From contig NZ_KB907308.1 in NCBI RefSeq assembly GCF_000381925.1, positions 1,054,001 through 1,118,000 on the forward strand: a DNA stretch of 64,000 nucleotides, read 5' to 3'. The stretch is from Nocardia sp. BMG111209 (GTDB taxonomy: Bacteria; Actinomycetota; Actinomycetes; Mycobacteriales; Mycobacteriaceae). Positions within the stretch are counted from its first letter, which is position 1; each line of letters begins with the position of its first letter. The position numbers and the translations under genes are program-made. Positions 23,584 through 33,553 of this stretch are shown here, piece after piece. The notes beneath the pieces were generated by a model, which saw only the letters and a list, made by a program, of their open reading frames with translations, was not told the origin of the DNA and made no database searches.

Positions 23584-25076
23584 GCGGCCGACGACACAGT
23601 GGCGAAGGATCCGTATATCGACGTAAGGACGGACGGTGGGAGGGGGCGATCTACCTCGGTACGATCGCTGGGACGAGGCGTCGTCTCCGCGTGTATGGCA
23701 AAACCCGACAGGAAGTCCAGATCAAGCTGGTCGTGCACTCAGCCGACGCCGCGCGCGGCATTCTGATCCCGGATCGTTCATGGACCCTAAGCGCATATAT
23801 CGACTACTGGATGAGTGAGATCGCCCCAACGAGACTCCGATCGTCAAGTCTGCTCCTCTACGCCGAAATCATTCGGGTTCACATCAAGCCGATGATCGGC
23901 TCCCAACTGCTTACGACGCTGTCAGTGGCACGACTACAGCACATGATGAATCGACAGTTGACCTTGGGGAAGTCGATCTCGACCATCTGGCATATCCGTG
24001 TGGTGCTCAGCGCTGTTCTCACCCGAGCAATGCGGGAGGAACTGGTAATGCGAAATGTCGCCCGTTTAGTCGAGCTACCGAGCGTTACTGCCAGAGTCAT
24101 CACTCCATGGTCACTAGAGGAAGCTGCGCGATTTCTCACCGCCAGTCAAACACACAAATACTCTATTGTATACGTCCTCTTGCTCGTATACGGCATGCGT
24201 CGAGGCGAAGTATTGGGACTTAGATGGAGCGACATAGATTGGGAGCGCAATCAGATCCACGTGCGGCAGCAATTGATAGAAGTAAAAACACAGCTGATGA
24301 CCGGACCAGTGAAAACCAAGGCAGGCAACCGGACGCTGCCATTGCTGCCAGCAATACGGGACCTTCTATCGCGCCATCAAGCTGCAACCGAGTTTATCGC
24401 GCCAAAGCACTCCTTGGGCGACCTGATATTCCTCACCTCCGGAGGACTACCCATTCGACCCGGCACTCTCACGGTAAATTTCAATCGCCTGTGCGACCGG
24501 GCTGGATTGCGGCGCATCAGACTTCACGATCTCCGGCATACAGCGGCTACCTTCCTGAAAAATGCCGGAGTTCCCGCACGAGATACCCAATTGATTTTGG
24601 GACACGCCAGCGTCCTCACAACACAGGAGATTTATCAACACGGTGACAGCGAAGCCCAATACCAGGCACTTGACCGCGTCGGTCGGCAGCTCTTGTATGT
24701 AGGGGACAGTTCACGTAGCCGTCTCAGCGACCCGTCGGACGACGATTTCAGCGACCCCAATATGCCGTCGGCCTCGGGAGACAGTGGAAATATAAGCGAT
24801 GATCACCGAAAATTCGTAAAGCTTGTAACACTCTCCGGCGATTCGGATCTGACCCCTGTATTCTTACAACTACGACGAAGAACAAGCTTGTACATGTGTG
24901 GTGCTGTAGCCGTCAAATTCACCGTCAAAATGGCCCAACAAACGCACGACACAATCGTACTCCAACAATGGATTCCACTGCGAGAAGCCCTACTGCCCCA
25001 TCGACGTCTGATTCCAGATTTTACTCAAATTCCAGCTACCGCTCATCTACAGACAGAGGAATCCCGTGGCACGTAA
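23580..25076 (+). CDS. tyrosine site-specific integrase with abnormal C-terminal tail
   Basis: A 498-residue integrase. Domains: AP2-like arm-binding start (GEGSVYRRKDGRWEGAIYLG), SAM-like core-binding domain (about 65-170), catalytic domain with Arg in YGMRRGEVLGL, HDLRH, LGH and Tyr in TQEIYQHGD at about residue 353. Family members normally end soon after the Tyr; here about 135 AT-rich, non-homologous residues follow. The tail may be read-through into attachment-site or foreign DNA. The stop overlaps the start of the serine recombinase by 11 bases. Confidence 0.85.
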   Translation: MSGRRHSGEGSVYRRKDGRWEGAIYLGTIAGTRRRLRVYGKTRQEVQIKLVVHSADAARGILIPDRSWTLSAYIDYWMSEIAPTRLRSSSLLLYAEIIRVHIKPMIGSQLLTTLSVARLQHMMNRQLTLGKSISTIWHIRVVLSAVLTRAMREELVMRNVARLVELPSVTARVITPWSLEEAARFLTASQTHKYSIVYVLLLVYGMRRGEVLGLRWSDIDWERNQIHVRQQLIEVKTQLMTGPVKTKAGNRTLPLLPAIRDLLSRHQAATEFIAPKHSLGDLIFLTSGGLPIRPGTLTVNFNRLCDRAGLRRIRLHDLRHTAATFLKNAGVPARDTQLILGHASVLTTQEIYQHGDSEAQYQALDRVGRQLLYVGDSSRSRLSDPSDDDFSDPNMPSASGDSGNISDDHRKFVKLVTLSGDSDLTPVFLQLRRRTSLYMCGAVAVKFTVKMAQQTHDTIVLQQWIPLREALLPHRRLIPDFTQIPATAHLQTEESRGT

Positions 25077-26856
25077 GACAACCTCTCGAAACTCCCAACT
25101 CAAGAAAGCCGTTCTGCTGCTCCGAGTCTCGACCAAACGGCAGCTTGACACAGCTATTGACATCGACCCCGATGGCCTGTCGATCTTTACCCAGCGTGAA
25201 CTCGGCAACGCCAAAGCCGATAGCCTCAAGGCTGAGGTCATCAAGGAATTCGTCGAGCCCGGCTACTCGGCCAAGACCATCGACAAGCGCCCTGTCATCC
25301 GCGAGTTGCTGGAGTACCTGACCAAGCATCCGGAAGTTGGGTACGTGATCGTCTACATGCGCTCCCGCGCCTTCCGCAATCGCTTCGACGCCGCCATCAT
25401 CGAAACCCAGCTAAACAAGATGGGCGTCCGCCTCATCAGCGCCAAAGAGGACTTCGGCGAGGGTCCGCATGCCGTTGCGATGGAGGGCATGCTCGACGTG
25501 ATGAACCACCTGATGAACACGCTGCAAGGCTTGGACATTCAGGAGAAGATGCGCACGAAGGCCATCAACGGCGGCACACTCGGCGTCGCCCGTATCGGCT
25601 ATCTCAACGTGCGTGTTGAATACGAAGGAAAGCTGATCAACACCGTTGCGCAGGACGAACACCGAGCGCCTCTGGTGCGCAAAGCGTTTGAGCTGTATGC
25701 AACAGGTGACTACGGACTCGAACTGCTCGAAGCCACGATGACAGACCTCGGCCTTACGGCCCGCGCCAGCGGCAAGTTTCCCGAACGGCCGGTGACTTTC
25801 AAGCGACTACACCAGATGCTGCAAGACCCCTACTATGCTGGCTGGATCGACTATGACGGCGAACTTTATCCTGGCCGACACGAACCGATCGTCACCCAAG
25901 AGCTGTTCGATCGCGTGCAAGACGCGCTGGACCTGCGTAGTCGTCCCGGCCAACGCGACAGAGTTCTCCAGCACTACCTGAAGGGTTCACTCTTCTGCCA
26001 GCGCTGTCATCGCGCGGACCGGACTGCCCGTCTGATCTACACCGAGGCGAAGAATCGGACCGGCAACCTCTACGGATACTTCTTGTGCCGCGGACGTCAG
26101 GAGGGTCTTTGCGATCTCCCCTACCTCCCGGTGGAACAGGTCGAGCAGGCCATCATCGACCACTACACCACCATACAACTGCCTGCCCAGTTCACGGCAG
26201 ACGTTCGGACGCTGCTGGAGGGAGCGCTGGCAGATGAACAGACCGGTATCCGTGCGATGCACGCCAGTATGGAGAGACGGCTGAAAGAGCTGGACGCCAA
26301 GGAGGAGCGACTGCTCGACATCGCCGTTGAGGGCGAGCTTCCCCAGGACAAAATCAAAGCCCGACTGCGTCACATACGGAACGATCGCGCGACCGTCGAA
26401 GCCAACTTGGCGGCGACCGGGGCGGAACTGGCGGTCGGCGTCGAGGTGCTGATGAGCGCCTTGGATCTGACTGCCGACCCTCAACGACTGTACGAACAAG
26501 GTAGCGACGCTATCCGGCGGCTCCTCAACCAGACGTTTTATGAGCGGTTCTACCTCGATGTCGAGGGTATCAGATCGGATCAGCTGAACCAGCCCTTCGC
26601 CGACCTGCATGATGCAGCTGGAAGCCGCAGATTCCATAAGGCCACGCAACGGCCGACACGGCCAGGTGGCGGGGCTAGAAACGAAGAAAGTGGCCTTACC
26701 CTCCCCGAGGTCAAAGACCCCGGTTCGAGTAAGACCACCCTTGTGGAGCTGCCGGGAATCGAACCCGGGTCCTCCGCCGCTTCTCCAGGGCTTCTCCGTG
26801 TGCAGTTCGCTGGGCCTCTGCTCGGATCTCCCGGTCTCGCGAACAAGCCGGGATGA
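25066..26856 (+). CDS. large serine recombinase ending antisense within ssrA
   Basis: A 596-residue frame. Residues 14-170 are the resolvase catalytic domain with nucleophile Ser22 (LLLRVSTKRQ) and the R-x6-R segment (MRSRAFRNRF). The recombinase domain follows (FKRLHQMLQDPYYAGWID at about 245), then a zinc ribbon (CQRCHR ... CRGRQEGLC) and a coiled coil (RRLKELDAKEERLLDIAVEG). From about residue 560 the frame runs antisense through ssrA (LVELPGIEPGS is the T-arm in reverse), so the last 35-40 residues are host-derived. GTG start. This enzyme is the best candidate for integration at the tmRNA gene. Confidence 0.85.
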   Translation: MARKTTSRNSQLKKAVLLLRVSTKRQLDTAIDIDPDGLSIFTQRELGNAKADSLKAEVIKEFVEPGYSAKTIDKRPVIRELLEYLTKHPEVGYVIVYMRSRAFRNRFDAAIIETQLNKMGVRLISAKEDFGEGPHAVAMEGMLDVMNHLMNTLQGLDIQEKMRTKAINGGTLGVARIGYLNVRVEYEGKLINTVAQDEHRAPLVRKAFELYATGDYGLELLEATMTDLGLTARASGKFPERPVTFKRLHQMLQDPYYAGWIDYDGELYPGRHEPIVTQELFDRVQDALDLRSRPGQRDRVLQHYLKGSLFCQRCHRADRTARLIYTEAKNRTGNLYGYFLCRGRQEGLCDLPYLPVEQVEQAIIDHYTTIQLPAQFTADVRTLLEGALADEQTGIRAMHASMERRLKELDAKEERLLDIAVEGELPQDKIKARLRHIRNDRATVEANLAATGAELAVGVEVLMSALDLTADPQRLYEQGSDAIRRLLNQTFYERFYLDVEGIRSDQLNQPFADLHDAAGSRRFHKATQRPTRPGGGARNEESGLTLPEVKDPGSSKTTLVELPGIEPGSSAASPGLLRVQFAGPLLGSPGLANKPG

Positions 26857-27112
26857 CGATCCCAGTCGCTGTTTGTTGTCCCGTCCGAACCCGCGACCGG
26901 CCCGGACGGTGAGCCCTCTAGCTGATGCCAGTGACCGGGCCGAGGGCGGGCCCGGGCTGACAGAGACGTCCTACTGCTTAGGCAGCGAGGGCGTACTCGC
27001 GCTGATGAGAATCGGCGCTTATAGGGTTACAGCGACGCTTATACGGTGGTCTCCTGCCTGCACCGACACGCTTCCCCTGAATCGACGTACGCAGTCGAAA
27101 CCGTTCAGCCCC
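26744..27112 (-). ncRNA. ssrA: transfer-messenger RNA (tmRNA)
   Basis: The minus strand begins GGGGCTGAACGGTTTCGACT (27112 downward), the canonical tmRNA 5' end, and ends with a T-arm and acceptor ...TTCGATTCCCGGCAGCTCCA at 26744; CCA is not encoded. The two ends pair (GGGGCTG with CAGCTCC, one wobble). The tag frame GCC-GAT-TCT-CAT-CAG... at about 26974-27009 encodes ADSHQREYALAA followed by TAA, typical of Mycobacteriales. Length 369 bases. Acts with SmpB, encoded 121 bases upstream, to rescue stalled ribosomes and tag nascent chains for proteolysis. Confidence 0.97.
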
Positions 27113-27233
27113 GTCTGTTGTTGCGATTCAGTTGCCACCCCGGAGGGTGACCCACCCGGCGGTGAGGCCGGGCTGCCAATAATAACATCTTTGTACGCAG
27201 GATCATTCCAGGGGTGCCGACCTGGGGGAATGC

Positions 27234-27707
27234 TCAGCGCATGCCCTTGATGCGGCGGCCCAGTTCGCGGGTCACCTCACGTTCGGCGGTGCGTTTGGCC
27301 AGGTCCTGGCGCTTGTCGTAGTCCTGCTTACCCTTGGCGAGGGCCAGCTCCACCTTGACCTTGCCGTCGGCGAAGTACATGGACAGCGGGACCAGGGTCT
27401 GGCTGCTCTCCTTGATCTTGCCGGTCAGCTTGTCGATCTCGCGGCGGTGCAGCAGGAGTTTGCGGGTGCGACGCGGGGAGTGGTTGGTCCAGGTGCCGTG
27501 GCCGTACTCCGGGATGTGCAGGCCGCGCAGCCACACCTCACCGTCGTCGATGGTCGCGTAGGCGTCGACCAGCGACGCCTTGCCCTCCCGCAGGCTCTTC
27601 ACCTCGGTACCGACCAGCGCCACCCCGGCCTCGAACGTCTCCAGCACCGCGTAGTTGTGCCGCGCCTTGCGGTTGGTGGCGATGACCTTGCGGCCTTTCT
27701 CCTTCAT
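27234..27707 (-). CDS. smpB: SsrA-binding protein SmpB
   Basis: A 157-residue SmpB. The start at the ATG 27707 gives [20 protein letters not shown], matching the family. [34 protein letters not shown] and the C-terminal [19 protein letters not shown] helix that occupies the empty mRNA channel are all present. Frame upstream of the ATG is open but lacks homology. Immediately upstream of ssrA on the same strand, as in other actinobacteria. Confidence 0.97.
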   Translation of the reverse strand: MKEKGRKVIATNRKARHNYAVLETFEAGVALVGTEVKSLREGKASLVDAYATIDDGEVWLRGLHIPEYGHGTWTNHSPRRTRKLLLHRREIDKLTGKIKESSQTLVPLSMYFADGKVKVELALAKGKQDYDKRQDLAKRTAEREVTRELGRRIKGMR

Positions 27708-28073
27708 GTACACCCTTCTAGCATGTCCGCCCTGGTGAGCGGCAAATTGTTTTCCGATCGCACCTACACCTCGGCACACTGTCCGACCAGCTTACGGACC
27801 GGTGTCGTGGTGACCGATCTGTCAACGACTCCGCCGCGGGAAATCATCCGGGCCGGTCAGCATCGGGGCGCCGGCAGGCGCCGTGCACGGACCCGGCCGG
27901 CGCCGAAATCCGGCCTTGTTCCGAAACCGGACATCGTAATCCGGCCCGTGGTGTTACGCCCCGAAAAGTCCTGTCCAAGCAATTCTCGTCGTGAAATACG
28001 TTGCGCCCGTTCATAACCTGAGTCGGCGGGCGCGACCGGCGCCCATTCGGTGTTCGGGACGCTCGTGGAGAAA
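27708..28073. other. 366-base divergent intergenic region, smpB / mycolyltransferase
   Basis: No gene supported. It must hold the divergent promoters for smpB (leftward) and the mycolyltransferase (rightward). GC-rich short inverted repeats such as ggcgccggcaggcgcc occur near 27867. No confident promoter hexamers identified. Confidence 0.5.
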
Positions 28074-29090
28074 ATGATGACGGACAAGACTCGGGGCGGG
28101 CGTCGGCGATTGTGTGCCGCATTGACAGGGATCACCATCGCGGCCGGTGGGGCCGCCGCCGCGCAGGCCGGACCGGCGGATTCGGCCATCGTCGGGATCG
28201 AGACCGTCGACGCACGGCACGAGACGGTGACGGTGCATTCGGCGGCGATGGACGCCGACATCCCGGTGCAGATCCAGCGGGCCGCGGACGAGAGTGTGCC
28301 GCGGCCGGTGCTGTACCTGCTGCTCGGCTCCGCCGGCGGGATCGACGGGTCCACCTGGGCGACGAAAACGGATGCGCTGCAATACCTCTCCGGCAAGAAC
28401 GTCGAGGTGGCGACGCCGATCGGCGGGATGTTCAGCTACTACACCGATTGGGAACGCGACGATCCACGGCTCGGCCGCAACAAGTGGCGCACCTTCCTCA
28501 CCGAGGAGCTGCCGCCGCTGCTCAACGCGCATCTGAATGCCAACGGCCGCAACGGGATCGCCGGATACTCCATGTCCGGCACGAGCACGCTGGCGCTGGC
28601 GGCCACCACGCCGGATCTGTATCAGGCGGTCGCGGCCTACAGCGGCTGCGCGCAGACCAGCGATCCGGTCGGGCGCGAATTCGTCCGGCTGACCGTGGAG
28701 GAATGGGGGCTGTCGGATGTGGCGAACATGTGGGGCCCGCCGGACGACCCGAACTGGGTGCGCAACGACCCGTATGTGCAGGCGGAGGGGTTGCGCGGCA
28801 AGGCGATCTACATTTCCAACGGCAGCGGGATCCCGGGGAAATACGATGTGTACGGCGGTAAATATTCGCTGTCGGGTCCGTGGTTGTTCGCCAATCAGAT
28901 CGTGCTGGGCGGCATCATCGAGGCCGCGACGGACTACTGCTCGCACAATATGCAGACCCGGCTGAACAGCCTGAGCATTCCCGCCACCTACGATTTCCAT
29001 CCCACCGGAACCCATTCGTGGGGTTATTGGCAGGACGATTTCGAGAATTCCTGGCCGGTGCTGGCGGCGGGTCTGGGAGTGCAGCCGTGA
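28074..29090 (+). CDS. secreted mycolyltransferase/esterase of the antigen 85 family
   Basis: A 338-residue secreted alpha/beta hydrolase: twin-basic N-terminus and Ala-rich signal peptide (about 1-32), VLYLLLGSAGGIDGSTW (oxyanion region), WRTFLTEELPPLLN, nucleophile elbow GYSMSG and histidine in GTHSWGYW. This is the antigen 85/trehalose mycolyltransferase pattern. Such enzymes transfer mycolic acids to trehalose and arabinogalactan in the cell envelope, so their presence points to a mycolate-producing host. ATG at 28074 or 28077 after gtggag. Overlaps the downstream lipase gene by four bases. Confidence 0.85.
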   Translation: MMTDKTRGGRRRLCAALTGITIAAGGAAAAQAGPADSAIVGIETVDARHETVTVHSAAMDADIPVQIQRAADESVPRPVLYLLLGSAGGIDGSTWATKTDALQYLSGKNVEVATPIGGMFSYYTDWERDDPRLGRNKWRTFLTEELPPLLNAHLNANGRNGIAGYSMSGTSTLALAATTPDLYQAVAAYSGCAQTSDPVGREFVRLTVEEWGLSDVANMWGPPDDPNWVRNDPYVQAEGLRGKAIYISNGSGIPGKYDVYGGKYSLSGPWLFANQIVLGGIIEAATDYCSHNMQTRLNSLSIPATYDFHPTGTHSWGYWQDDFENSWPVLAAGLGVQP

Positions 29091-30010
29091 TCGGCCGGGC
29101 CGCCGGGCCGTTGGCGGCGCTGCTGTGCGCGGCGGCGACCGCGCTCGTCGCGACGGCCCCGGCGAGCGCCGCGGAACCGCTGCCGCCCGGCGTCAACGAT
29201 TTCTCCTGCCGTCCGGCGTCGGCCCATCCGGATCCCGTCGTGCTGGTGCACGGCTCGGGAACCGATGCGCAGCGCAGTTTCTCGGTGCTGGCGCCGGCGC
29301 TGCGGGAGGACGGCTATTGCGTGTTCACCGCGAATCTGGGCCGGGCGCAGATGCCGGGCGCCGCCGTCAGCGGTTCGGATGCCGTCAAGGGCTGGCCGGG
29401 GCTCGGGCCGATCGGGGCGGCGCTGGCGGGGCGGACGGTGTACGGGGTCGCCGACATCACCGGCACCGCCGCCGAACTCGCCGCCCTCGTCGATTCCGTA
29501 CGATCCGGGACCGGCGCGGAACATGTTGCGCTGGTGGGCCATTCGACAGGCGGGACGGTGATCCGGCAATATCTGTCGACCCATCCCGGCGCGGCCCGCA
29601 CGGTGGTCACGCTCGGCACCCCGTATCGGGGATCCACCTATGCCGGGCTGCCCGGCCGGTATCCCGATCTGGCGCAACTCGGTATGGACGGCCCGCATAT
29701 CGCCGCGCAGGTGTTCGGCACCGCGGGTGTGCAGCAGACGGCCGGATCACCGATGCTGGCCCGGCTCAACGCGGGTGGTGAATCGAGCCCGGGGGTCCGG
29801 GTCACGGCCATCGCCAGCCGGACCGACGAGGTCATCACGCCGCCGGAGACGGCCCTGCTCGCCATGCCGACCCCGGGCGATCGCGACATCTGGCTGCAGG
29901 ACGGCTGCCCGTTCCGTCCGGTCGACCACAACGGCCTCCTGGCCGACCCGCGCGCGGTGGCCTTGGTGGCGGCGGCGCTGGCGGGAGATCCGGCGGATCC
30001 ACCCTGTTGA
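29087..30010 (+). CDS. secreted lipase (alpha/beta hydrolase)
   Basis: A 307-residue protein with a signal peptide (cleavage near APASAAEP, about residue 29). Alpha/beta hydrolase landmarks: VVLVHGSGT, nucleophile elbow LVGHSTGG, acid in SRTDEVI and histidine in PVDHNGLL. Resembles actinobacterial EstA/lipase class-I.5-like proteins. GTG start overlaps the mycolyltransferase stop (GTGA), so both are secreted envelope or lipid enzymes made from one message. Confidence 0.83.
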   Translation: MIGRAAGPLAALLCAAATALVATAPASAAEPLPPGVNDFSCRPASAHPDPVVLVHGSGTDAQRSFSVLAPALREDGYCVFTANLGRAQMPGAAVSGSDAVKGWPGLGPIGAALAGRTVYGVADITGTAAELAALVDSVRSGTGAEHVALVGHSTGGTVIRQYLSTHPGAARTVVTLGTPYRGSTYAGLPGRYPDLAQLGMDGPHIAAQVFGTAGVQQTAGSPMLARLNAGGESSPGVRVTAIASRTDEVITPPETALLAMPTPGDRDIWLQDGCPFRPVDHNGLLADPRAVALVAAALAGDPADPPC

Positions 30011-30018
30011 CAGCCGGC

Positions 30019-30258
30019 TCAGCCCGGATGGACCCACAGGTAGAGCACGAACAACCCGATCCAGACGAGAGTCAGGGTGACGGTGGACACCCGCGGGCGA
30101 CCGAGCGCCCGCCGCCGCGGCCGCAGCAACGCGGCATCCACCACGTTGCTGAGCCGGACGCTCCTGCCCGATCCACGCAGCTCCGGCCCGTCCGGACCAC
30201 CGGCATCGGTGGAGATGCTGGGACTGTTGTCAGCCTGATGCTGGTGGTGATCCGTCAT
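30019..30258 (-). CDS. small tail-anchored membrane protein
   Basis: A 79-residue protein with a polar, disordered N-terminus, a basic middle (LLRPRRRALGRPR) and a single C-terminal hydrophobic helix (TVTLTLVWIGLFVLYLWVHP). Predicted tail-anchored, N-terminus inside. Convergent with the lipase gene. No family recognised. Confidence 0.55.
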   Translation of the reverse strand: MTDHHQHQADNSPSISTDAGGPDGPELRGSGRSVRLSNVVDAALLRPRRRALGRPRVSTVTLTLVWIGLFVLYLWVHPG

Positions 30259-30418
30259 AGCCGCACGCTATCCCATCACGTCCGGTTCGTGGGATGAGTT
30301 ACCCGGTCGACCCGAATCCCGCTCGCTGCCGGACTTTTACGGGCACCGTCTTCCGATGCCGACCGCCCTGGTGCGATACAGGATACCGCCGCAACGGAAT
30401 CCGGGTGGCGGGCAGCGG

Positions 30419-32539
30419 TCAGTAGCTGTCCTCGGGCGGCGGCTCGAAATCCCAGTCCGGCGGGGGTTCGTGGTCGAGGTTCGGGGCCGACGGCTCGGCC
30501 GGCCGGGTACCGCCCGGGGCGCGACCGCGCGCCGGGGCCGGTTCGGCCGCACGGGAGTTGCGCCCGGCGGCCGATCCCGACGCCCGGGAACCACGGCCGG
30601 AAGAAACCGGTTCGGCGGCCGGTGCCGCCGAACCGCCCTCTCCCCCCACCACTTCCAGCACACCGTCGCCGTATTTGGCGCGCTTGTTCTCGCCGATACC
30701 GCTGATCGCGCCGAGCTCGGACATGGTCGCGGGCTTGCGGGCGGCGATCTCGCGCAGCGTGGCATCGTGGAAGACGACGTACGCGGGCACGCCCTGTTCC
30801 TTGGCGACGCCGGCGCGCCAGGCGCGCAACCGCTCGAACAGGTCCGCGTCGCCGGGCGCCAGATCGGCGGCGGCGAGCCGGGAGGTCTTGGCGCGCGGCG
30901 CCTTCGCGGCCTTGGCGCGCTCCGGTTCCCGGCGCAGCATCACCTTGCGGCCGGAGAACAGCACCTCGTCGCTGGCCTCGGTGAGAACCAGCACCCCGTA
31001 CTCGCCGTGCACCGCCAGCAGGCGCTGCGCCAGCAGCTGGCGAATCGCGCCGCGCCACTCCACATCCCGCAGGTCGGCGCCGACGCCGAACACCTTCAGC
31101 TCGTTGTGGTTGTGCTGCACGACCTTCGGATTGGACTTGCCGAGCAGGATGTCGACGATGTGCCCCGCGCCGAAGCTCTGGCTGCGCTCGCGCTTGAGCC
31201 GCAGCACCGTCGACAGCACCTTCTGCGCGGCGACCGTGCCGTCCCAGGACTCCGGCGGGTTCAGGCAGGTGTCGCAGTTGCCGCACGGCTCGCCGCGCTG
31301 CCCGAAATAGGCCAGCAGCTGGGTGCGGCGGCACTCCACCGTCTCGCACAGCGCGAGCATCGCGTCGAGATGCTGTTGCAGCTGCCGCCGGTGCGCGGCG
31401 TCGCCCTCGGAGGAGTCGATGAGTTTGCGCTGCTGCACGACGTCGGCGAGACCGTAGACCATCCACGCGGTGGACGGCAGGCCGTCGCGGCCCGCACGGC
31501 CGGTCTCCTGGTAGTAGCCCTCCACCGATTTGGGCAGGTCGAGGTGGGCGACGAAGCGCACGTCGGGCTTGTCGATACCCATCCCGAACGCGATGGTGGC
31601 GACGACGACCAGGCCGTCCTCGCGCAGGAACCGGGACTGGTTGGCCGCGCGCACCCGCGCGTCGAGCCCCGCGTGGTACGGCACCGCCTCCACACCGTTG
31701 CGGGTGAGGAATTCGGCCGTCTTCTCCACCGAATTGCGCGACAGGCAGTACACGATGCCCGCCTCGCCGGCGTACTCGCCGGTGATGAAGGCGAGCAGCT
31801 GCTGGTCGGGGCGGTTCTTCGGCTCGATGCGGTACTGGATGTTGGGCCGGTCGAAGCCGGCGACGAAATGCCGGGCCCGGGTCAGATCGAGCCGCTCGGC
31901 GATCTCCGCGGCCGTCTTCTGGGTGGCGGTCGCGGTCAGCGCGATGCGCGGCACGTCCGGCCAGCGCTCGTGCAGCACCGACAACGCGAGGTAGTGCGGC
32001 CGGAAATCGTGACCCCACTGCGAGACGCAGTGCGCCTCGTCGATGGCGAACACCGATACCTTGCCGCGGTCTAGCAGGGTGAGCGTGGACTCGACGCCCA
32101 GCCGCTCCGGGGCCAGATACAGCAGATCGAGCTCGCCGGCGAGGAACTGCGCCTCGACCGTCCGCCGCTCGTCGGGGAACTGGGTGGAGTTGAGGAAGCC
32201 CGCCCGCACCCCCAGCGCGGTCAGCGCGTCGACCTGATCCTGCATGAGCGCGATGAGCGGGGAGATCACCACGCCGACGCCGGGACGCACCAGCGCCGGG
32301 ATCTGGTAGCACAGCGATTTACCGCCGCCGGTGGGCATCAGTACCAGCGCGTCGCCGCCGGAGATGACCTGTTCGACGATCTCGCGCTGTAATCCCCGGA
32401 AGCTGTCGTATCCGAACACCCGGCGCAGAATCTCGTGTGCGGCATCGGAATTCGCGGTCGAACCCGGCAGGTCGGAGCTCGTGGTCGACAGTGAATCGGA
32501 TGTGGTGTCGGAAGTTTCCGCGAAATTCACTCCGCCCAT
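30419..32539 (-). CDS. recQ: ATP-dependent DNA helicase RecQ
   Basis: A 706-residue RecQ helicase from the ATG at 32539 (an upstream in-frame start adds 19 unconserved residues). Motif I MPTGGGKS, motif [17 protein letters not shown], motif III TATA, motif [12 protein letters not shown], the RQC zinc site ([11 protein letters not shown] ... CGNCDTC) and an HRDC domain (about 540-610) are all present. The last 80 residues are a Pro/Ala/Ser-rich disordered tail. Functions in recombination and replication-fork repair. Standalone gene between the lipase block and ftsX. Confidence 0.95.
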   Translation of the reverse strand: MGGVNFAETSDTTSDSLSTTSSDLPGSTANSDAAHEILRRVFGYDSFRGLQREIVEQVISGGDALVLMPTGGGKSLCYQIPALVRPGVGVVISPLIALMQDQVDALTALGVRAGFLNSTQFPDERRTVEAQFLAGELDLLYLAPERLGVESTLTLLDRGKVSVFAIDEAHCVSQWGHDFRPHYLALSVLHERWPDVPRIALTATATQKTAAEIAERLDLTRARHFVAGFDRPNIQYRIEPKNRPDQQLLAFITGEYAGEAGIVYCLSRNSVEKTAEFLTRNGVEAVPYHAGLDARVRAANQSRFLREDGLVVVATIAFGMGIDKPDVRFVAHLDLPKSVEGYYQETGRAGRDGLPSTAWMVYGLADVVQQRKLIDSSEGDAAHRRQLQQHLDAMLALCETVECRRTQLLAYFGQRGEPCGNCDTCLNPPESWDGTVAAQKVLSTVLRLKRERSQSFGAGHIVDILLGKSNPKVVQHNHNELKVFGVGADLRDVEWRGAIRQLLAQRLLAVHGEYGVLVLTEASDEVLFSGRKVMLRREPERAKAAKAPRAKTSRLAAADLAPGDADLFERLRAWRAGVAKEQGVPAYVVFHDATLREIAARKPATMSELGAISGIGENKRAKYGDGVLEVVGGEGGSAAPAAEPVSSGRGSRASGSAAGRNSRAAEPAPARGRAPGGTRPAEPSAPNLDHEPPPDWDFEPPPEDSY

Positions 32540-32647
32540 CCTACGGACCGCGGCGCGACACGCCAGCCCGCCCGCGACGGGTTCGCACAGCCGCACACGT
32601 TTCCGGCGCCCGGTTCCGAACGGACCGGGCGCCGGAACGCGGGAACA

Positions 32648-33553
32648 TTAGTCGCGGACGTAGTAGCGCAGGGTGCCGTAGGCGGTGGCGGCGGCGAAGA
32701 CGATGCCGCCGAACATGATCCAGCCGGAGACGACACCGATGTCCGAATCGGTGAGCCGGGGCACGATGCCGTTGTCGGACAGCGCGCCGAGAGCGGGGTT
32801 GATCACCAGCGGCCGGGCGATGAACAGGCCCACCACCGCCAGCAGCGATCCCATCAGCGCCGCGAAGACCGCCTCCAGCAGGAAGGGCAGCTGGGTGTAC
32901 CAGCGGGAGGCGCCGACCATGCGCATGATGCCGACCTCCTCGCGGCGGGTGAACGCCGCGATCTGCACCATGTTCGCGATCAGCAGCAACGCCGCCACCG
33001 CCTGCAACGCGGCGAGGCCGAACGCCGCGTTGCCGACGCCGCGGAACAGCCCGACCAGCCGATCCACGAAGTCCTGATCGCTGTGCACGCTCAGCACGCC
33101 GGGCCGGGACGAATACTGCTGCATCAGCTTCGGATACTGGCCCGGGTCGGTCATCTTCACGCGGAACGACGCCGGGAACTTGGTGTCCTTGATCATCTGG
33201 ACCATTTCCGGCTGGTCCTTGAAGGTGACCTCGGTCGCCTCCCGATGGGCGTCGGCGCTGCTGGTGAACTGCACGCTGACCACGCCGGCCTGCTGCTTCA
33301 GCTGCGACATCAGGACCCGGCACGGATCCTGGGTGCAATCGTTGTCGGCCGCCGACACGTCCGGGGTGAGGAACATCCGGATCTCGAGCCGGCCCAGGAA
33401 CATGCTCTCGGTCTTCGAGGTCAGCTGCACGGCGAGCAGACCGCCGCCGACCATCGCCAGCGAGACCGCGGTGGTGAGGATCATCGCCACCGTCATGGTG
33501 ACGTTGCGCCGCAGGCCGGTGACGACCTCGCGGATGAGGAAGCCTATGCGCAT
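32648..33553 (-). CDS. ftsX: cell-division permease-like protein FtsX
   Basis: A 301-residue FtsX: N-terminal TM (about 20-42), an extracytoplasmic loop of about 130 residues with LEIRMFLTPDVSAADN and a Cys pair (CTQDPC), and three further TM helices (about 170-300) with the REEVGIMRMVGAS loop. Partner of the ATPase FtsE upstream, with one-base overlap. In mycobacteria FtsEX activates the peptidoglycan hydrolase RipC through the external loop. Confidence 0.95.
   Translation of the reverse strand: MRIGFLIREVVTGLRRNVTMTVAMILTTAVSLAMVGGGLLAVQLTSKTESMFLGRLEIRMFLTPDVSAADNDCTQDPCRVLMSQLKQQAGVVSVQFTSSADAHREATEVTFKDQPEMVQMIKDTKFPASFRVKMTDPGQYPKLMQQYSSRPGVLSVHSDQDFVDRLVGLFRGVGNAAFGLAALQAVAALLLIANMVQIAAFTRREEVGIMRMVGASRWYTQLPFLLEAVFAALMGSLLAVVGLFIARPLVINPALGALSDNGIVPRLTDSDIGVVSGWIMFGGIVFAAATAYGTLRYYVRD

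Larger units (their letters stand above)
3726..26743. mobile_element. composite accessory region bounded on the right by ssrA
   Basis: A 23-kb stretch of non-core genes: toxin-antitoxin loci, defence-like NTPase and nuclease genes with lower GC, recombinases, and remnants of a conjugative element. The right limit is the encoded 3' end of ssrA at 26744, a classic integration target. I looked by eye for a second copy of the ssrA 3' end to the left and found none, so the left limit is a guess placed after the last ordinary chromosomal gene. The block may be several insertions rather than one. Confidence 0.45.

Noticed and set aside
3726-26743. Second copy of the ssrA 3' end as left attachment site of accessory region 1
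   Set aside because: None found by eye; a systematic repeat search would be needed to exclude a short or diverged copy.
26700-26856. A distinct C-terminal domain of the serine recombinase containing LVELPGIEPGS
   Set aside because: It is the antisense translation of the tmRNA 3' end, a well-known artefact rather than a domain.
30356-32074. 572-codon plus-strand ORF
   Set aside because: Antisense to recQ; its length is due to high GC and codon bias.
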